DNA from: Salmonella enterica subsp. enterica serovar Typhimurium str. LT2
GTDB lineage: Bacteria; Pseudomonadota; Gammaproteobacteria; Enterobacterales; Enterobacteriaceae
NCBI RefSeq assembly: GCF_000006945.2
Contig: NC_003197.2
Span: forward strand, 3,596,001 to 3,660,000
Length of the DNA: 64,000 nucleotides
Direction: 5' to 3'
Shown: positions 8,878-17,975 of the stretch, in pieces
How positions within the stretch are numbered: the stretch's first letter is position 1
How the letters are laid out: each line of letters begins with the position of its first letter
Made by a program: the position numbers and the translations under genes
The notes under the pieces: generated by a model
What the model was told of the DNA's origin: nothing
Seen by the model: the letters and a program-made list of their open reading frames with translations, nothing else
Database searches by the model: none

Positions 8878-9696
8878 TTATTTTTTAGCAGCATCTGCGG
8901 CTTTAGCGTCAGCCGCATCGGCAGGTTTAGCATCCGCTTTCGGCGCTGGTTTGATATCCAGCAGCTCTACGTCGAATACCAGGGTTGAGTTTGCCGGGAT
9001 CCCCGGAACGCCCGTTTTACCGTAGGCCAGCTCAGGTGGGATAACCAGCTTGATCTTGCCGCCTTTCTTAATATTTTTCAGACCTTCAGTCCAGCCAGGG
9101 ATAACGCCGTCCAGACGGAAGGAGAGCGGTTCGCCGCGCGTGTAAGAGTTATCAAACTCTTTACCGTCGATCAGAGTACCTTTGTAGTTCACCACAACGG
9201 TATCGCTATCTTTCGGCGCCTCGCCTGTGCCTTCTTTCTCTACTTTGTAAAGCAGGCCGGTAGAGGAGGTTTTCACACCTTTCTCTTTAGCAAAAGCGTC
9301 GCGGAACGTTTTACCTTTTGCTTCGTTATCGGCAGCGTCTTTTTCCATCTTCGCCTGAGCAGCGCTCTTCACGCGTGCTTCAAACGTCTGCAGCGTTTGC
9401 TCAATTTCCTGATCGGACAGTTTGCTCTTATCGGCAAAGGCATCCTGAACGCCGGCAATCAACTGATCTTTATCCAGTTTGATGCCTAACTTTTCCTGCT
9501 CTTTAAGCGAATTTTCCATGTAACGACCCAGCGAGGCGCCCAGCGCATAAGCCGCTTTTTGATCGTCGTTTTTAAATGCTGCTTTGCTATCAGCGGTAGC
9601 TGCCGGTTTCGCCGCATCAGCAGCAAAAGTGATCGGTGCGTGCATAGCAACGGCCATCGTAGTTGCCAGCAGCGTGGCTTTAAACAGTGATTTCAT
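8878..9696 (-). CDS. fkpA: Periplasmic FKBP-type peptidyl-prolyl isomerase and chaperone FkpA
   Basis: The 272-residue protein begins MKSLFKATLLATTMAVAMHA and has a clear signal peptide with cleavage after an AxA-type site near residue 25. An N-terminal dimerisation domain (about 40-135, helical, Lys/Glu-rich) precedes the FKBP domain (about 145-250) with GTLIDGKEFDNSYTRGEP and VIPGWTEGLKNIKKG. A low-complexity Ala/Asp/Lys tail ends the protein. It assists folding of periplasmic and outer-membrane proteins and is a sigma-E/Cpx target in E. coli; I could not pick out a convincing sigma-E promoter. The start removes 11 upstream residues of an open frame. Confidence 0.97.
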   Translation of the reverse strand: MKSLFKATLLATTMAVAMHAPITFAADAAKPAATADSKAAFKNDDQKAAYALGASLGRYMENSLKEQEKLGIKLDKDQLIAGVQDAFADKSKLSDQEIEQTLQTFEARVKSAAQAKMEKDAADNEAKGKTFRDAFAKEKGVKTSSTGLLYKVEKEGTGEAPKDSDTVVVNYKGTLIDGKEFDNSYTRGEPLSFRLDGVIPGWTEGLKNIKKGGKIKLVIPPELAYGKTGVPGIPANSTLVFDVELLDIKPAPKADAKPADAADAKAADAAKK

Positions 9697-9915
9697 CCAT
9701 ATCTCCAGGGCCGGGGCATCTCGCCCCATGTTAACTTACGTAAGAAGCGTACTATAAATCGTTGCAGAACAAATCAACATACGAACACGCCCTATTATCA
9801 CTTCTTTTCAGACTCTTTTTGTTTAAATTAGTTTCGTAGTGCGCGTAATGGTTGCTGTGAAAGCCGGTAAAGTTAAGTAGAATCCGCCGACGGAGACAAC
9901 ATAAAGAGGTACATC

Positions 9916-10134
9916 ATGCAGGATATCACGATGGAAGCTCGTCTGGCTGAACTGGAAAGCCGTCTGGCGTTCCAGGAGATTACCATAGAAGAACTAAACC
10001 TGACGGTAACCGCACATGAAATGGAGATGGCGAAGCTGCGCGATCATCTGCGTTTGCTCACGGAAAAGTTAAAAGCCAGTCAGCCGTCAAATATCGCCTC
10101 TCAGGCAGAAGAAACGCCGCCGCCGCATTATTGA
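9916..10134 (+). CDS. slyX: SlyX family protein
   Basis: The 72-residue acidic protein begins [21 protein letters not shown] and is almost wholly helical, with heptad spacing of hydrophobic residues typical of a short coiled coil. It is the conserved SlyX protein, whose function is unknown; the name comes from its position near slyD. A good ribosome-binding site (AAAGAGG) lies 8-9 nt upstream. It is divergent from fkpA and convergent with slyD. Confidence 0.95.
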
Positions 10135-10137
10135 GAC

Positions 10138-10167
10138 GAAAAAAAGCGGGGTTAACCCGCTTTTTTT
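10138..10167. terminator. Bidirectional intrinsic terminator after slyX
   Basis: GCGGG-gttaa-CCCGC with A residues before it and seven T residues after it sits directly behind the slyX stop and can act in both directions. Confidence 0.88.
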
Positions 10168-10199
10168 GTGCCCGATGATTTATCGAACCAATGATAATA

Positions 10200-10320
10200 C
10201 CCTAAGGATTTCGAGTCACAGCAAGGCTGCAAGCTTGAAAATTCCCCGGGAGCATAGATAACTATGTGACCGGGGTTTGAAAGCGTAGCCAACACCGCGG
10301 TGGCTTGAAAGACGACGGGG
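10200..10320. repeat. ERIC (IRU) element between slyX and slyD
   Basis: The stretch contains ATTCCCCGGGAGCATAG, ACTATGTGACCGGGGT and a downstream GTAGCCAAC...GCTTGAAAGACGACGGG, matching the core and flank of the enterobacterial repetitive intergenic consensus (the region used for ERIC primers, CCCAGGAGC...GTGACTGGGGTGAGCG). The central inverted repeat can form a long hairpin. It occupies almost the whole gap to the slyD stop. A second copy is at 30470-30650. Confidence 0.8.
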
Positions 10321-10321
10321 A

Positions 10322-10912
10322 TTAATGGCAGCCGCAGCCGCCTTTACCACCACCGCCGCAGCAGCCTTCGCCGCCGTGCTCGTGACCATGGTCATGACCA
10401 TGACCGCCACAGCAGCCGTCTTCACCGTGATCGTGGTGGTGATCGTGCGCGCCATGAACATGACCGTGAGCCAGTTCTTCTTCAGTCGCTTCACGAATCG
10501 CAACAACTTCTACGTTAAATTTCAGATTCTGGCCCGCCAGCATGTGGTTACCATCAACCACAACGTGATCGTCTTCCACTTCGGTAATCTCTACCGGTAC
10601 CGGGCCCTGGTCGGTTTCCGCCAGGAAACGCATCCCTACCTGCAGTTCATCAACGCCCATAAAGACGTCTTTAGGCACACGCTGCACCAGATTTTCGTCA
10701 TACTGGCCGTAAGCGTCGTTCGCGCCAACAGCGACATCAAATTTGTCGCCAACTTCATGGCCTTCCAGCGCGGTTTCCAGACCAGAGATCAGGGAGCCGT
10801 GACCGTGCAGGTAATCCAGCGGCGCACTCACCGGAGACTCATCAACCAACACACCGTCTTCTGTACGTACCTGATAGGCCAGGCTGACCACCAGGTCTTT
10901 TGCTACTTTCAT
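10322..10912 (-). CDS. slyD: FKBP-type peptidyl-prolyl isomerase and metallochaperone SlyD
   Basis: The 196-residue cytoplasmic protein has an FKBP domain (residues 1-70 and about 130-150) interrupted by the insert-in-flap chaperone domain. Its C-terminal tail is very rich in His, Cys, Gly and Asp (about residues 150-196), with several CCGG-type and HDHHHDH-type clusters. In E. coli SlyD the tail binds Ni(II) and other metals and helps the maturation of [NiFe] hydrogenase. It is also the host factor for phiX174 lysis in E. coli. The gene stands alone, and its 3' side is taken up by the ERIC element. Confidence 0.97.
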   Translation of the reverse strand: MKVAKDLVVSLAYQVRTEDGVLVDESPVSAPLDYLHGHGSLISGLETALEGHEVGDKFDVAVGANDAYGQYDENLVQRVPKDVFMGVDELQVGMRFLAETDQGPVPVEITEVEDDHVVVDGNHMLAGQNLKFNVEVVAIREATEEELAHGHVHGAHDHHHDHGEDGCCGGHGHDHGHEHGGEGCCGGGGKGGCGCH

Positions 10913-11006
10913 GATATCTCCTGAGCATGGGAAGAATAGTGGCGCAGATTGTAGCGGAATTCTGCAGCCGTGTACCCCTTAGCTTAAAAAAACCTGCGGC
11001 ATATCG

Positions 11007-11207
11007 CTAGTCCGGATGAAAAATCCCGATCACTTGCTCTTCTTTGCGAACATGCTCGCGGACGTCTTTATCCGCTTCCCGCATTTGATGCCCGCACTTA
11101 ACGCATTCAACAATATCGACATTATTTTCACGCCACATCGCCATTGTATCCTGCGCCTGACAGGCCGGACATTTCGCGCCTGCAATAAAACGTTTACGGA
11201 TTGCCAT
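11007..11207 (-). CDS. yheV: YheV family putative zinc-ribbon protein
   Basis: The 66-residue protein begins MAIRKRFIAGAKCPACQAQD and has two CxxC pairs (CPAC near residue 13 and CVKC near residue 33), suggesting a zinc ribbon. No reaction is known for the family. The longer open frame starting 33 nt upstream overlaps kefB and is less likely. It follows kefB in the same direction with a 10-nt gap, so it may belong to the kefG-kefB transcript, as in E. coli. Confidence 0.9.
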   Translation of the reverse strand: MAIRKRFIAGAKCPACQAQDTMAMWRENNVDIVECVKCGHQMREADKDVREHVRKEEQVIGIFHPD

Positions 11208-11217
11208 TGTTTTACCC

Positions 11218-13023
11218 CTACTCAAATTCATCCCAGCCATCCAACTGGCGCCGTTCCTGTTGCATTTCCCGCTGAAAAATCTCCTCCAGTTCGCGTCGGG
11301 CCTCTCTGGCGCGCGAAATCTGTACCATGTCGCTATGCTCCGGGATCAGTTCCCGCAACATTCGCATATCCAGCCGACGAAAATGCAACTGCGCGCGTTG
11401 CGCCTGATGCGGATGCATACCTAACGACACCAGAGTTTTACGTCCCAGTTCCAGCGCGCTGGAAAACGTTTCACGGGAAAACTGCGTGACGCCAGCCTGT
11501 AATAACTCATGGGCCTCCACACGTCCACGCGCTCGCGCAAGAATATGCAGATGAGGAAAATGCTGCTGACACAGCGCCACCAGCTTCATCGTGTCTTCCG
11601 GTTCATTACACGTGATGACTATCGACTCCGCCGCTTCCGCGCCCGCAGAACGCAGCAGCTCGACTTGTGTAGCGTCGCCGTAATACACTTTATAACCATA
11701 TTTGCGCATCAGATTAACGGCGCCGATATCGCGTTCCAGCACGGTGATACGCATCTTATTCGCCATCAATAAGCGAGCGATCACCTGACCAAAACGGCCA
11801 AAGCCGACGACAATCACCTGGGGCTTATCATCCTCAACCCACGGCTTTTCATCATTCTCTTCCGGGCCATTAAGGCGGCGCGATAACCACTTATCAATCC
11901 CTTTCATCAGTAGCGGCGTGGTCATCATTGATAATGTGACAGTCACCAATAATAACGCCATCTGATCGCCCTGAAACAGGCGCTGAGAAGAGGCGGTAGA
12001 AAAGAGCACAAAAGCGAACTCGCCCCCCTGACTCAGCACGCTGGCAAACTGCATCCGTTCAGAACTTCTTATTCCATATAGCCGCGCCAGCAGATACAGC
12101 GTCAACATTTTTATGACGACCAGAATAACAACGCTCGCCGCCACCCACAGTAAATGGGTATAAAGTACGCCGAGATTTAGCGACATACCGACGGAGATAA
12201 AGAACAGCCCAAGCAGTAAACCTTTAAAGGGATCGATAGCATTTTCCAGCTCATGCCGGTATTCGCTCTCTGCCAGTAAAACGCCGGCAATGAAGGTTCC
12301 CAGGGCCATCGACAGTCCCAGCGCATCCATAAATAAGGCGGCGCTCAACACCAGCAACAGCGTCGCGGCAGTGAAGACCTCCCGCACGCCAGACGCAGCA
12401 ATAAAACGAAATACCGGGCGCAGCAGGTAACGACCGCCAATCAGCATTACCGCGAAAGCCAGTACCTTCATTGCCACTTTAAACCAGTCGAAATGCTCGT
12501 CGGCCGATCCCGCCAATAAAGGCACCAACGCCAGTGCGGGGATCACCGCTAAATCCTGAAACAGTAAGACGGAAAACCCTAACTGCCCGGACTCGCTACG
12601 ATTCATGCCTTTCTCGCGCATCAGTTGTAGCGCCATCGCCGTCGAAGACATCGCCAGGCCAATCCCGCCGACGACCGCCGCCTGCCATAAGAAATCAGCA
12701 AGCATCAATAATCCCGCCAGCACCGCCGCGCTTAACAGCACCTGAGCAGCGCCGACGCCGAAGATAGAGCGCCGCAGTTGCCAAAGCCGGGACGGATTGA
12801 GTTCGAGACCAATGATAAACATCAGAAACACGACGCCCAGTTCGGAAAAGTGCAGGATCTCGTCAACGTCGCTGATAAATCCCAGCCCCCACGGACCGAT
12901 GGCGATTCCCGCCAGCAAATACCCTAGCACCGCGCCGATGCCCAGCCTGGCGGCTAACGGCACCGCCGCTACCGCTGCGAAGAGGAACAACACTCCCGCG
13001 GTCAATAAATCAGCACCTTCCAT
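11218..13023 (-). CDS. kefB: Glutathione-regulated potassium/proton antiporter KefB
   Basis: The 601-residue inner-membrane protein starts at the ATG overlapping the kefG stop ([13 protein letters not shown]). The first about 380 residues form the hydrophobic CPA2 antiporter domain; the C-terminal part is a Rossmann-type KTN/RCK domain with VIVVGFGRFGQVIARLL near residue 405 that senses glutathione and its adducts. KefB lets K+ out in exchange for protons when electrophiles such as methylglyoxal form glutathione conjugates, lowering cytoplasmic pH for protection. It needs KefG, encoded just upstream. Confidence 0.97.
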   Translation of the reverse strand: MEGADLLTAGVLFLFAAVAAVPLAARLGIGAVLGYLLAGIAIGPWGLGFISDVDEILHFSELGVVFLMFIIGLELNPSRLWQLRRSIFGVGAAQVLLSAAVLAGLLMLADFLWQAAVVGGIGLAMSSTAMALQLMREKGMNRSESGQLGFSVLLFQDLAVIPALALVPLLAGSADEHFDWFKVAMKVLAFAVMLIGGRYLLRPVFRFIAASGVREVFTAATLLLVLSAALFMDALGLSMALGTFIAGVLLAESEYRHELENAIDPFKGLLLGLFFISVGMSLNLGVLYTHLLWVAASVVILVVIKMLTLYLLARLYGIRSSERMQFASVLSQGGEFAFVLFSTASSQRLFQGDQMALLLVTVTLSMMTTPLLMKGIDKWLSRRLNGPEENDEKPWVEDDKPQVIVVGFGRFGQVIARLLMANKMRITVLERDIGAVNLMRKYGYKVYYGDATQVELLRSAGAEAAESIVITCNEPEDTMKLVALCQQHFPHLHILARARGRVEAHELLQAGVTQFSRETFSSALELGRKTLVSLGMHPHQAQRAQLHFRRLDMRMLRELIPEHSDMVQISRAREARRELEEIFQREMQQERRQLDGWDEFE

Positions 13024-13574
13024 CAATAGCCTCCCGCGCTCACAGGATTCGCCAGCCACTCGCCATAGGCTTTCGCATGACTGGCCAGCGTCTGCGGCGA
13101 CTGGCGGCGCGCCCAGTACACAATAATGGGCGGCATCCAGTGCATCCGGCACATGGCCGCGGTCAGTTCAAAAGGGCGGAGTACATCGCTCATTGGATAG
13201 CGGTTTAGCGCGTCATACCGGTAAGCGCTCTCCGGCTCGCCGGTCGTAATCACGCTACGCCAGTACTTTCCCACCAGTTGGTTTCCCCCTGGTCCGCTGG
13301 CGAACCCCCGACTCAAAACGCGATCAAGCCATTCTTTCAGTAAAGCCGGACAGCTATAGGTGTAAAGGGGATGCTGAAAAACAATGACGTCGTGCTCACG
13401 TAACAGGGCTTGTTCATAGGGCGTGTCGATAAAAAAATCAGGATAGCGCGCATAAAGATCGTGCACGGTTACGTTATTGTGCTGTATGGCCGGTTTAAGC
13501 AGTACCCGGTTAGCAACCGAGTCCTGAGATTCCGGATGGGCATACAACAGCAAGACTTTCGCTGGCTGAGACAT
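13023..13574 (-). CDS. kefG: KefB ancillary quinone-oxidoreductase-like protein KefG
   Basis: The 183-residue flavodoxin-fold protein begins [19 protein letters not shown] and shows the NAD(P)H dehydrogenase (quinone) family pattern [20 protein letters not shown]. In E. coli, KefG binds the KTN domain of KefB and is required for full channel activity. Its stop and the kefB start overlap (TGATG at 13025-13021), a strong sign of translational coupling. The start was chosen at the family Met; 13 extra codons upstream are open but poor. Confidence 0.95.
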
Positions 13575-13839
13575 CAATCCCCCTCCCGGTTGTTTTGGGT
13601 CGATACATGCCATTCTTCAGGCCGCTTCTACGTTGACAGCGTTTGTTCAACTCAGGAACGTACTCTATGTCCGCCGCTGGGGATTAATGAGAGATATTCT
13701 TGTCCCTCACCAAAGGCGGCCTGAATGATTTTGTGTATCGTTGTTGTTTTGAGCTACCATTGCGCTCCAGCGCGGCGGTACGCCCGAATATTACATTATC
13801 ATAATGATAAATTAACATAGTCTGAACATACGGCGCCTT

Positions 13840-15747
13840 ATGATTGTTTTCTCCTCGTTACAAATTCGTCGCGGCGTGCGCGTCCTACTGGACAATGCCT
13901 CGGCTACCATTAATCCAGGCCAGAAAGTCGGCCTGGTGGGTAAAAACGGCTGCGGTAAATCTACCCTGCTGGCATTGCTAAAAAATGAAATCAGCGCCGA
14001 TGCCGGGAGTTTTACCCTGCCCGGAACCTGGCAATTAGCGTGGGTGAATCAGGAAACACCTGCGTTGCCTCAGCCAGCGATTGAGTATGTCATTGACGGC
14101 GACCGTGAATACCGGCAGCTGGAGGCGCAGCTTAACGACGCCAACGAACGTAACGACGGACATGCTATCGCCTCCATACATGGCAAGCTGGACGCCATCG
14201 ACGCATGGACCGTTCGTTCGCGCGCCGCCAGCCTGCTACACGGTCTCGGCTTCTCTAACGATCAGCTGGAACGTCCGGTCAGCGACTTTTCCGGCGGCTG
14301 GCGGATGCGCCTTAACCTGGCCCAGGCGCTGATTTGCCGTTCCGATTTACTGCTGCTCGACGAACCGACCAACCACCTCGATCTGGATGCCGTCATCTGG
14401 CTGGAAAAATGGCTGAAGAGCTATCCGGGCACCCTGATTCTGATCTCCCACGATCGCGACTTTCTTGACCCGATAGTGGATAAAATTATCCATATCGAAC
14501 AACAGACTCTGTTCGAGTACACCGGCAACTACAGCGCGTTTGAAGTTCAGCGCGCCACGCGCCTGGCGCAACAGCAGGCGATGTATGAGAGTCAGCAGGA
14601 GCGTGTGGCGCATCTGCAAAGCTACATCGACCGTTTCCGCGCTAAAGCGACCAAGGCCAAGCAGGCGCAAAGCCGTATCAAGATGCTGGAGCGTATGGAG
14701 CTGATTGCGCCGGCTCATGTCGACAACCCGTTCCATTTCAGCTTCCGCGCGCCGGAAAGCCTGCCGAACCCGCTGCTGAAGATGGAAAAAGTCAGCGCAG
14801 GTTATGGCGATCGCATCATTCTGGAATCCATCAAGCTGAACCTGGTGCCCGGCTCGCGTATCGGCCTGCTGGGTCGCAACGGCGCGGGGAAATCGACGCT
14901 GATCAAGCTGCTGGCGGGCGAACTGGAACCGTTGCACGGTGAAATCGGCCTCGCCAAAGGCATTAAGCTCGGCTACTTCGCCCAGCACCAACTGGAGTTC
15001 CTGCGCGCCGATGAATCCCCGCTGCAACATATGGCGCGTCTGGCGCCGCAGGAACTGGAGCAGAAGCTGCGCGACTATCTCGGCGGCTTCGGTTTCCAGG
15101 GCGACAAAGTAACGGAAGAGACGCAACGTTTCTCCGGCGGCGAGAAAGCGCGCCTGGTACTGGCGCTGATCGTCTGGCAGCGTCCAAATCTGCTGTTGCT
15201 CGATGAACCGACCAACCACCTGGATCTCGACATGCGTCAGGCGCTCACCGAAGCGCTGATTGATTTCGAAGGCGCATTGGTCGTCGTGTCGCACGACCGC
15301 CACCTGATTCGCTCCACCACTGACGACCTCTATCTGGTTCACGACAAAAAGGTCGAACCGTTCGACGGAGACCTGGAAGATTATCAGCAATGGCTGAGCG
15401 ACGTGCAGAAACAGGAAAACCAGGCCGACAACGCGCCGAAGGAAAACAACGCCAACAGCGCTCAGTCACGCAAAGATCAGAAGCGTCGCGAAGCCGAGCT
15501 ACGCACTCTGACGCAACCGCTGCGTAAAGAGATTACCCGTCTGGAAAAAGAGATGGAAAAGCTCAACGCCCAACTGGCGCAGGCGGAAGAGAAGCTTGGC
15601 GACAGCAGCCTGTATGACCCAAGCCGTAAAGCGGAGATGACCGAGTGTCTGCAACTGCAGGCCAGCGCCAAATCCGGGCTGGAAGCGTGTGAAATGGCAT
15701 GGCTTGAGGCGCAGGAGCAGCTTGAGCAGATGATGCAGAACGACTAA
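13840..15747 (+). CDS. yheS: ABC-F family ATPase YheS
   Basis: The 635-residue soluble protein has two ABC ATPase domains in tandem without membrane segments. Walker A motifs are GLVGKNGCGKSTLLAL (about 28-43) and GLLGRNGAGKSTLIKL (about 345-360); each domain has an FSGG-type signature and a DEPTNHLD Walker B. A charged linker joins them, and a long Lys/Glu coiled-coil tail (about 540-630) closes the protein. ABC-F proteins bind the ribosomal E site and help translation of difficult sequences; the exact YheS role is less certain. It is followed by a palindromic repeat instead of a plain terminator. Confidence 0.95.
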   Translation: MIVFSSLQIRRGVRVLLDNASATINPGQKVGLVGKNGCGKSTLLALLKNEISADAGSFTLPGTWQLAWVNQETPALPQPAIEYVIDGDREYRQLEAQLNDANERNDGHAIASIHGKLDAIDAWTVRSRAASLLHGLGFSNDQLERPVSDFSGGWRMRLNLAQALICRSDLLLLDEPTNHLDLDAVIWLEKWLKSYPGTLILISHDRDFLDPIVDKIIHIEQQTLFEYTGNYSAFEVQRATRLAQQQAMYESQQERVAHLQSYIDRFRAKATKAKQAQSRIKMLERMELIAPAHVDNPFHFSFRAPESLPNPLLKMEKVSAGYGDRIILESIKLNLVPGSRIGLLGRNGAGKSTLIKLLAGELEPLHGEIGLAKGIKLGYFAQHQLEFLRADESPLQHMARLAPQELEQKLRDYLGGFGFQGDKVTEETQRFSGGEKARLVLALIVWQRPNLLLLDEPTNHLDLDMRQALTEALIDFEGALVVVSHDRHLIRSTTDDLYLVHDKKVEPFDGDLEDYQQWLSDVQKQENQADNAPKENNANSAQSRKDQKRREAELRTLTQPLRKEITRLEKEMEKLNAQLAQAEEKLGDSSLYDPSRKAEMTECLQLQASAKSGLEACEMAWLEAQEQLEQMMQND

Positions 15748-15749
15748 GA

Positions 15750-15892
15750 GCCTATCCCATTAGGCTATTTTATTCGCCATTTTAGGGCCGGGCAGTGCTC
15801 GAAATCCTCACGTACTATGTGTACGCTCCGGTTTCTGCGCGCTGTCCGGCCCCAAACTGGCTTCAACAATTACGCCTACGGGGATAGGCTCT
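15750..15892. repeat. About 140-bp dispersed palindromic intergenic element
   Basis: The element opens with GAGCCTATCCCATTAGGCT and ends with GGGGATAGGCTC, so its ends are inverted repeats. Inside are more dyads, such as GGGCCGGGCAGTGC...GCGCTGTCCGGCCC and ACGTACTATGTGTACG. It starts 2 nt after the yheS stop. The pattern looks like one of the known dispersed E. coli/Salmonella intergenic repeats (RSA-like class), but I cannot confirm the name without a search. As RNA it could form a long imperfect stem. Confidence 0.65.
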
Positions 15893-15909
15893 AACGCACG
15901 GGGCGGACG

Positions 15910-16131
15910 ATGAACCTGTCTATCACCGATGACATTACCTTCCGCAAGCTCACCATCTTAATGATGCTTGTGGAGAAGGGCAACATCGCCCGTACCGCCG
16001 AGGCGCTAAACACGCTGGAAGAGAACGTTCGTGGTCCGCTGTTCGTCCATAAAGGCCTCTTAGGTACTCGCCCCGGTATAAAGATTACCGTTGCGGTCAG
16101 CAGCACCGGAACAGAAGCCTGCGTTATGTGA
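15910..16131 (+). pseudogene. Remnant of a LysR-type transcriptional regulator (N-terminal HTH only)
   Basis: The 73-residue frame reads MNLSITDDITFRKLTILM and then GNIARTAEALNTLEENVRGP, which resembles the first part of a LysR-family winged helix. Between AEALNT and LEENVR the usual recognition helix (an S-x-V-S-x-x-L type segment of about 10 residues) is missing, and after PLFVHKG the similarity stops. The effector domain (about 200 residues) is absent. I read it as a decayed gene with an internal deletion and a large 3' loss. It may still be transcribed but should not bind DNA normally. Confidence 0.6.
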
Positions 16132-16132
16132 T

Positions 16133-16444
16133 TTAGCGGCAAAGGTTGCCGTGATTTATTTTCGTCAGCGCGTCGTTCACGCCAAATAATGTAAACGTCA
16201 CCTCATCAACGCCAAGATTTTTCAGACGCGCAGTGTGTTTTTTAATATAAGCCTGCGCCGTTTCTTCGGATTCAAACAAGTAAATACCGCCAGCTTGCTG
16301 GTTTTTCTCGCTTTCTGTCCAGATTTTCCAGATGAAGCCCGGCTCCTCATTGATAGACTCCGCCAGCCCGACCAGTTGCTGAGTCATCTCCTCGCCAAAA
16401 GGGCCGCTAAAGTTAAAATGGATCTGTAAAAGTGTCTTCGACAT
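16133..16444 (-). CDS. YdhR-like small dimeric alpha/beta-barrel protein (putative monooxygenase)
   Basis: The 103-residue product from MSKTLLQIHFNFSGPFGEEM is clearly similar to E. coli YdhR, a ferredoxin-like-fold dimer related to ActVA-Orf6 and YgiN monooxygenases. The stretches GLAESINEEPGFIWKIWTES and LFESEETAQAYIKKHTARLK carry the match. No substrate is known. It is a single gene, convergent with the LysR remnant (2 nt apart) and divergent from yheT. This position is empty in E. coli K-12 as I recall it, so the gene is probably an accessory paralogue. Confidence 0.82.
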   Translation of the reverse strand: MSKTLLQIHFNFSGPFGEEMTQQLVGLAESINEEPGFIWKIWTESEKNQQAGGIYLFESEETAQAYIKKHTARLKNLGVDEVTFTLFGVNDALTKINHGNLCR

Positions 16445-16686
16445 GCCTTCTCCTTGAGTCGCATAACTATCGTGTTGCCACACTACCACGATTAATTCGG
16501 CTGATGCAGAGGTTCACGCGATTTCTGTGGGGTATTGCGCGCGCCTTGCATACTGCCCTCTCTGGTGAAATGAGGCGCAATTTTATTTCGCCAGACGACC
16601 AATTGAACGTAAAATCACATATTGACTAATCTGTGAACCTTATGCGCGGTATAGTATTGTTTCCAATTATCAATTGTTCTGGTGCT

Positions 16687-17709
16687 ATGGTTGAGATCAC
16701 GTCCACAGAAATGACCCCGCCTGTCAATGACTCGCATGAATTTATTCCCATGCGTGGCATTCGTAATCGCCATTTACAAACTATGCTGCCGCGTTTAATC
16801 CGCCGCAAAGTGAAGTTCAACGCCCACTGGCAGCGGCTGGAGCTACCGGACGGCGATTTTGTCGATCTGGCATGGAGCGAAGATCCGCAACAGGCAAAGT
16901 ATAAACCGCGGCTGGTGGTCTTTCACGGTCTGGAAGGCAGCCTGAACAGCCCCTATGCCCACGGGCTGATTGAGGCGGCGCAAAAGCGCGGCTGGCTAGG
17001 CGTGGTGATGCACTTTCGCGGCTGTAGCGGCGAGCCCAACCGTCTGAATCGTATTTACCACTCCGGTGAAACGGAGGATGGAGCCTGGTTTTTACGCTGG
17101 CTACAGCGGGAGTTCGGCGCCGTTCCGACAGCCGCCGTGGGCTATTCGCTCGGCGGTAATATGCTGGCGTGCCTGCTGGCGAAAGAAGGCCGCGATATTC
17201 CCATCGAGGCGGCGGTAATTGTTTCTGCACCTTTCGTTCTCGAAGCCTGTAGCTACCACATGGACAAAGGGTTTTCCCGCGTCTATCAGCGTTATTTGCT
17301 TAATCTGTTAAAAGCGAATGCGTCACGCAAGCTGGCGGCGTACCCCGGGTCGCTGCCGGTGAATCTGGCGCAACTGAAATCAATGCGCCGTATTCGCGAG
17401 TTTGACGACCTGATCACCGCGAAAATTCACGGCTTTGCCGACGCCATCGACTACTATCGTCAGTGTAGCGCCATGCCGTTGCTTAACCAGATTGCTAAAC
17501 CGACGCTGATTATTCACGCTAAAGACGATCCGTTTATGGATCATCATGTGATCCCTAAAGCGGAAGATCTGCCCCCGCAGGTGGAGTATCAGCTGACTGA
17601 GCATGGCGGACACGTAGGATTTATCGGCGGTACGCCGTTGCGCCCTGAAATGTGGCTGGAACGCCGAATTCCTGACTGGCTGACAACGTACCTGGAGGCG
17701 TCATCATGA
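16687..17709 (+). CDS. yheT: Putative alpha/beta hydrolase YheT
   Basis: The 340-residue protein belongs to the AB-hydrolase 4 (YheT/ABHD1-3-like) family. The nucleophile elbow GYSLGG near residue 148, the HFRGCSG oxyanion region near residue 100 and the late His in GGHVGF near residue 310 form the expected catalytic set, with Asp in AKDDPFMD. I chose [13 protein letters not shown] as start because it gives the family length; an ATG 54 nt upstream is open too. The substrate is not known. The gene overlaps yheU by 4 nt (ATGA). Confidence 0.92.
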
Positions 17710-17924
17710 TCATTCCCTGGCAGGGGCTCGCCCCCGACACGCTGGACAACCTGATCGAAAGCTTTGTGTTGCGCGAAGGCACCGATTATGGTGAACATGA
17801 ACGTTCGCTTGAACAAAAAGTCGCTGACGTAAAACGCCAACTGCAATCCGGCGAGGCCGTGCTGGTATGGTCTGAATTACATGAAACGGTCAATATTATG
17901 CCGAAAAAGCAGTTTCGCGAATAA
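17706..17924 (+). CDS. yheU: YheU family protein
   Basis: The 72-residue acidic protein begins [20 protein letters not shown], the hallmark of the small UPF0270/YheU family, whose structure is known but function is not. Its ATG overlaps the yheT stop (ATGA), so it is translated with yheT. It lies 51 nt before prkB, probably in one transcript yheT-yheU-prkB. Confidence 0.93.
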
Positions 17925-17975
17925 AACGCCTTTGCCGACAATACATTATTACTAAAGCTCAATCATGGAGTTGCC

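Noticed and set aside
10325..10924. 199-codon plus-strand frame opposite slyD, rich in Ala/Val/Thr
   Set aside because: It is the shadow of the His/Gly/Cys-rich slyD tail and of the FKBP domain; slyD is unmistakable.
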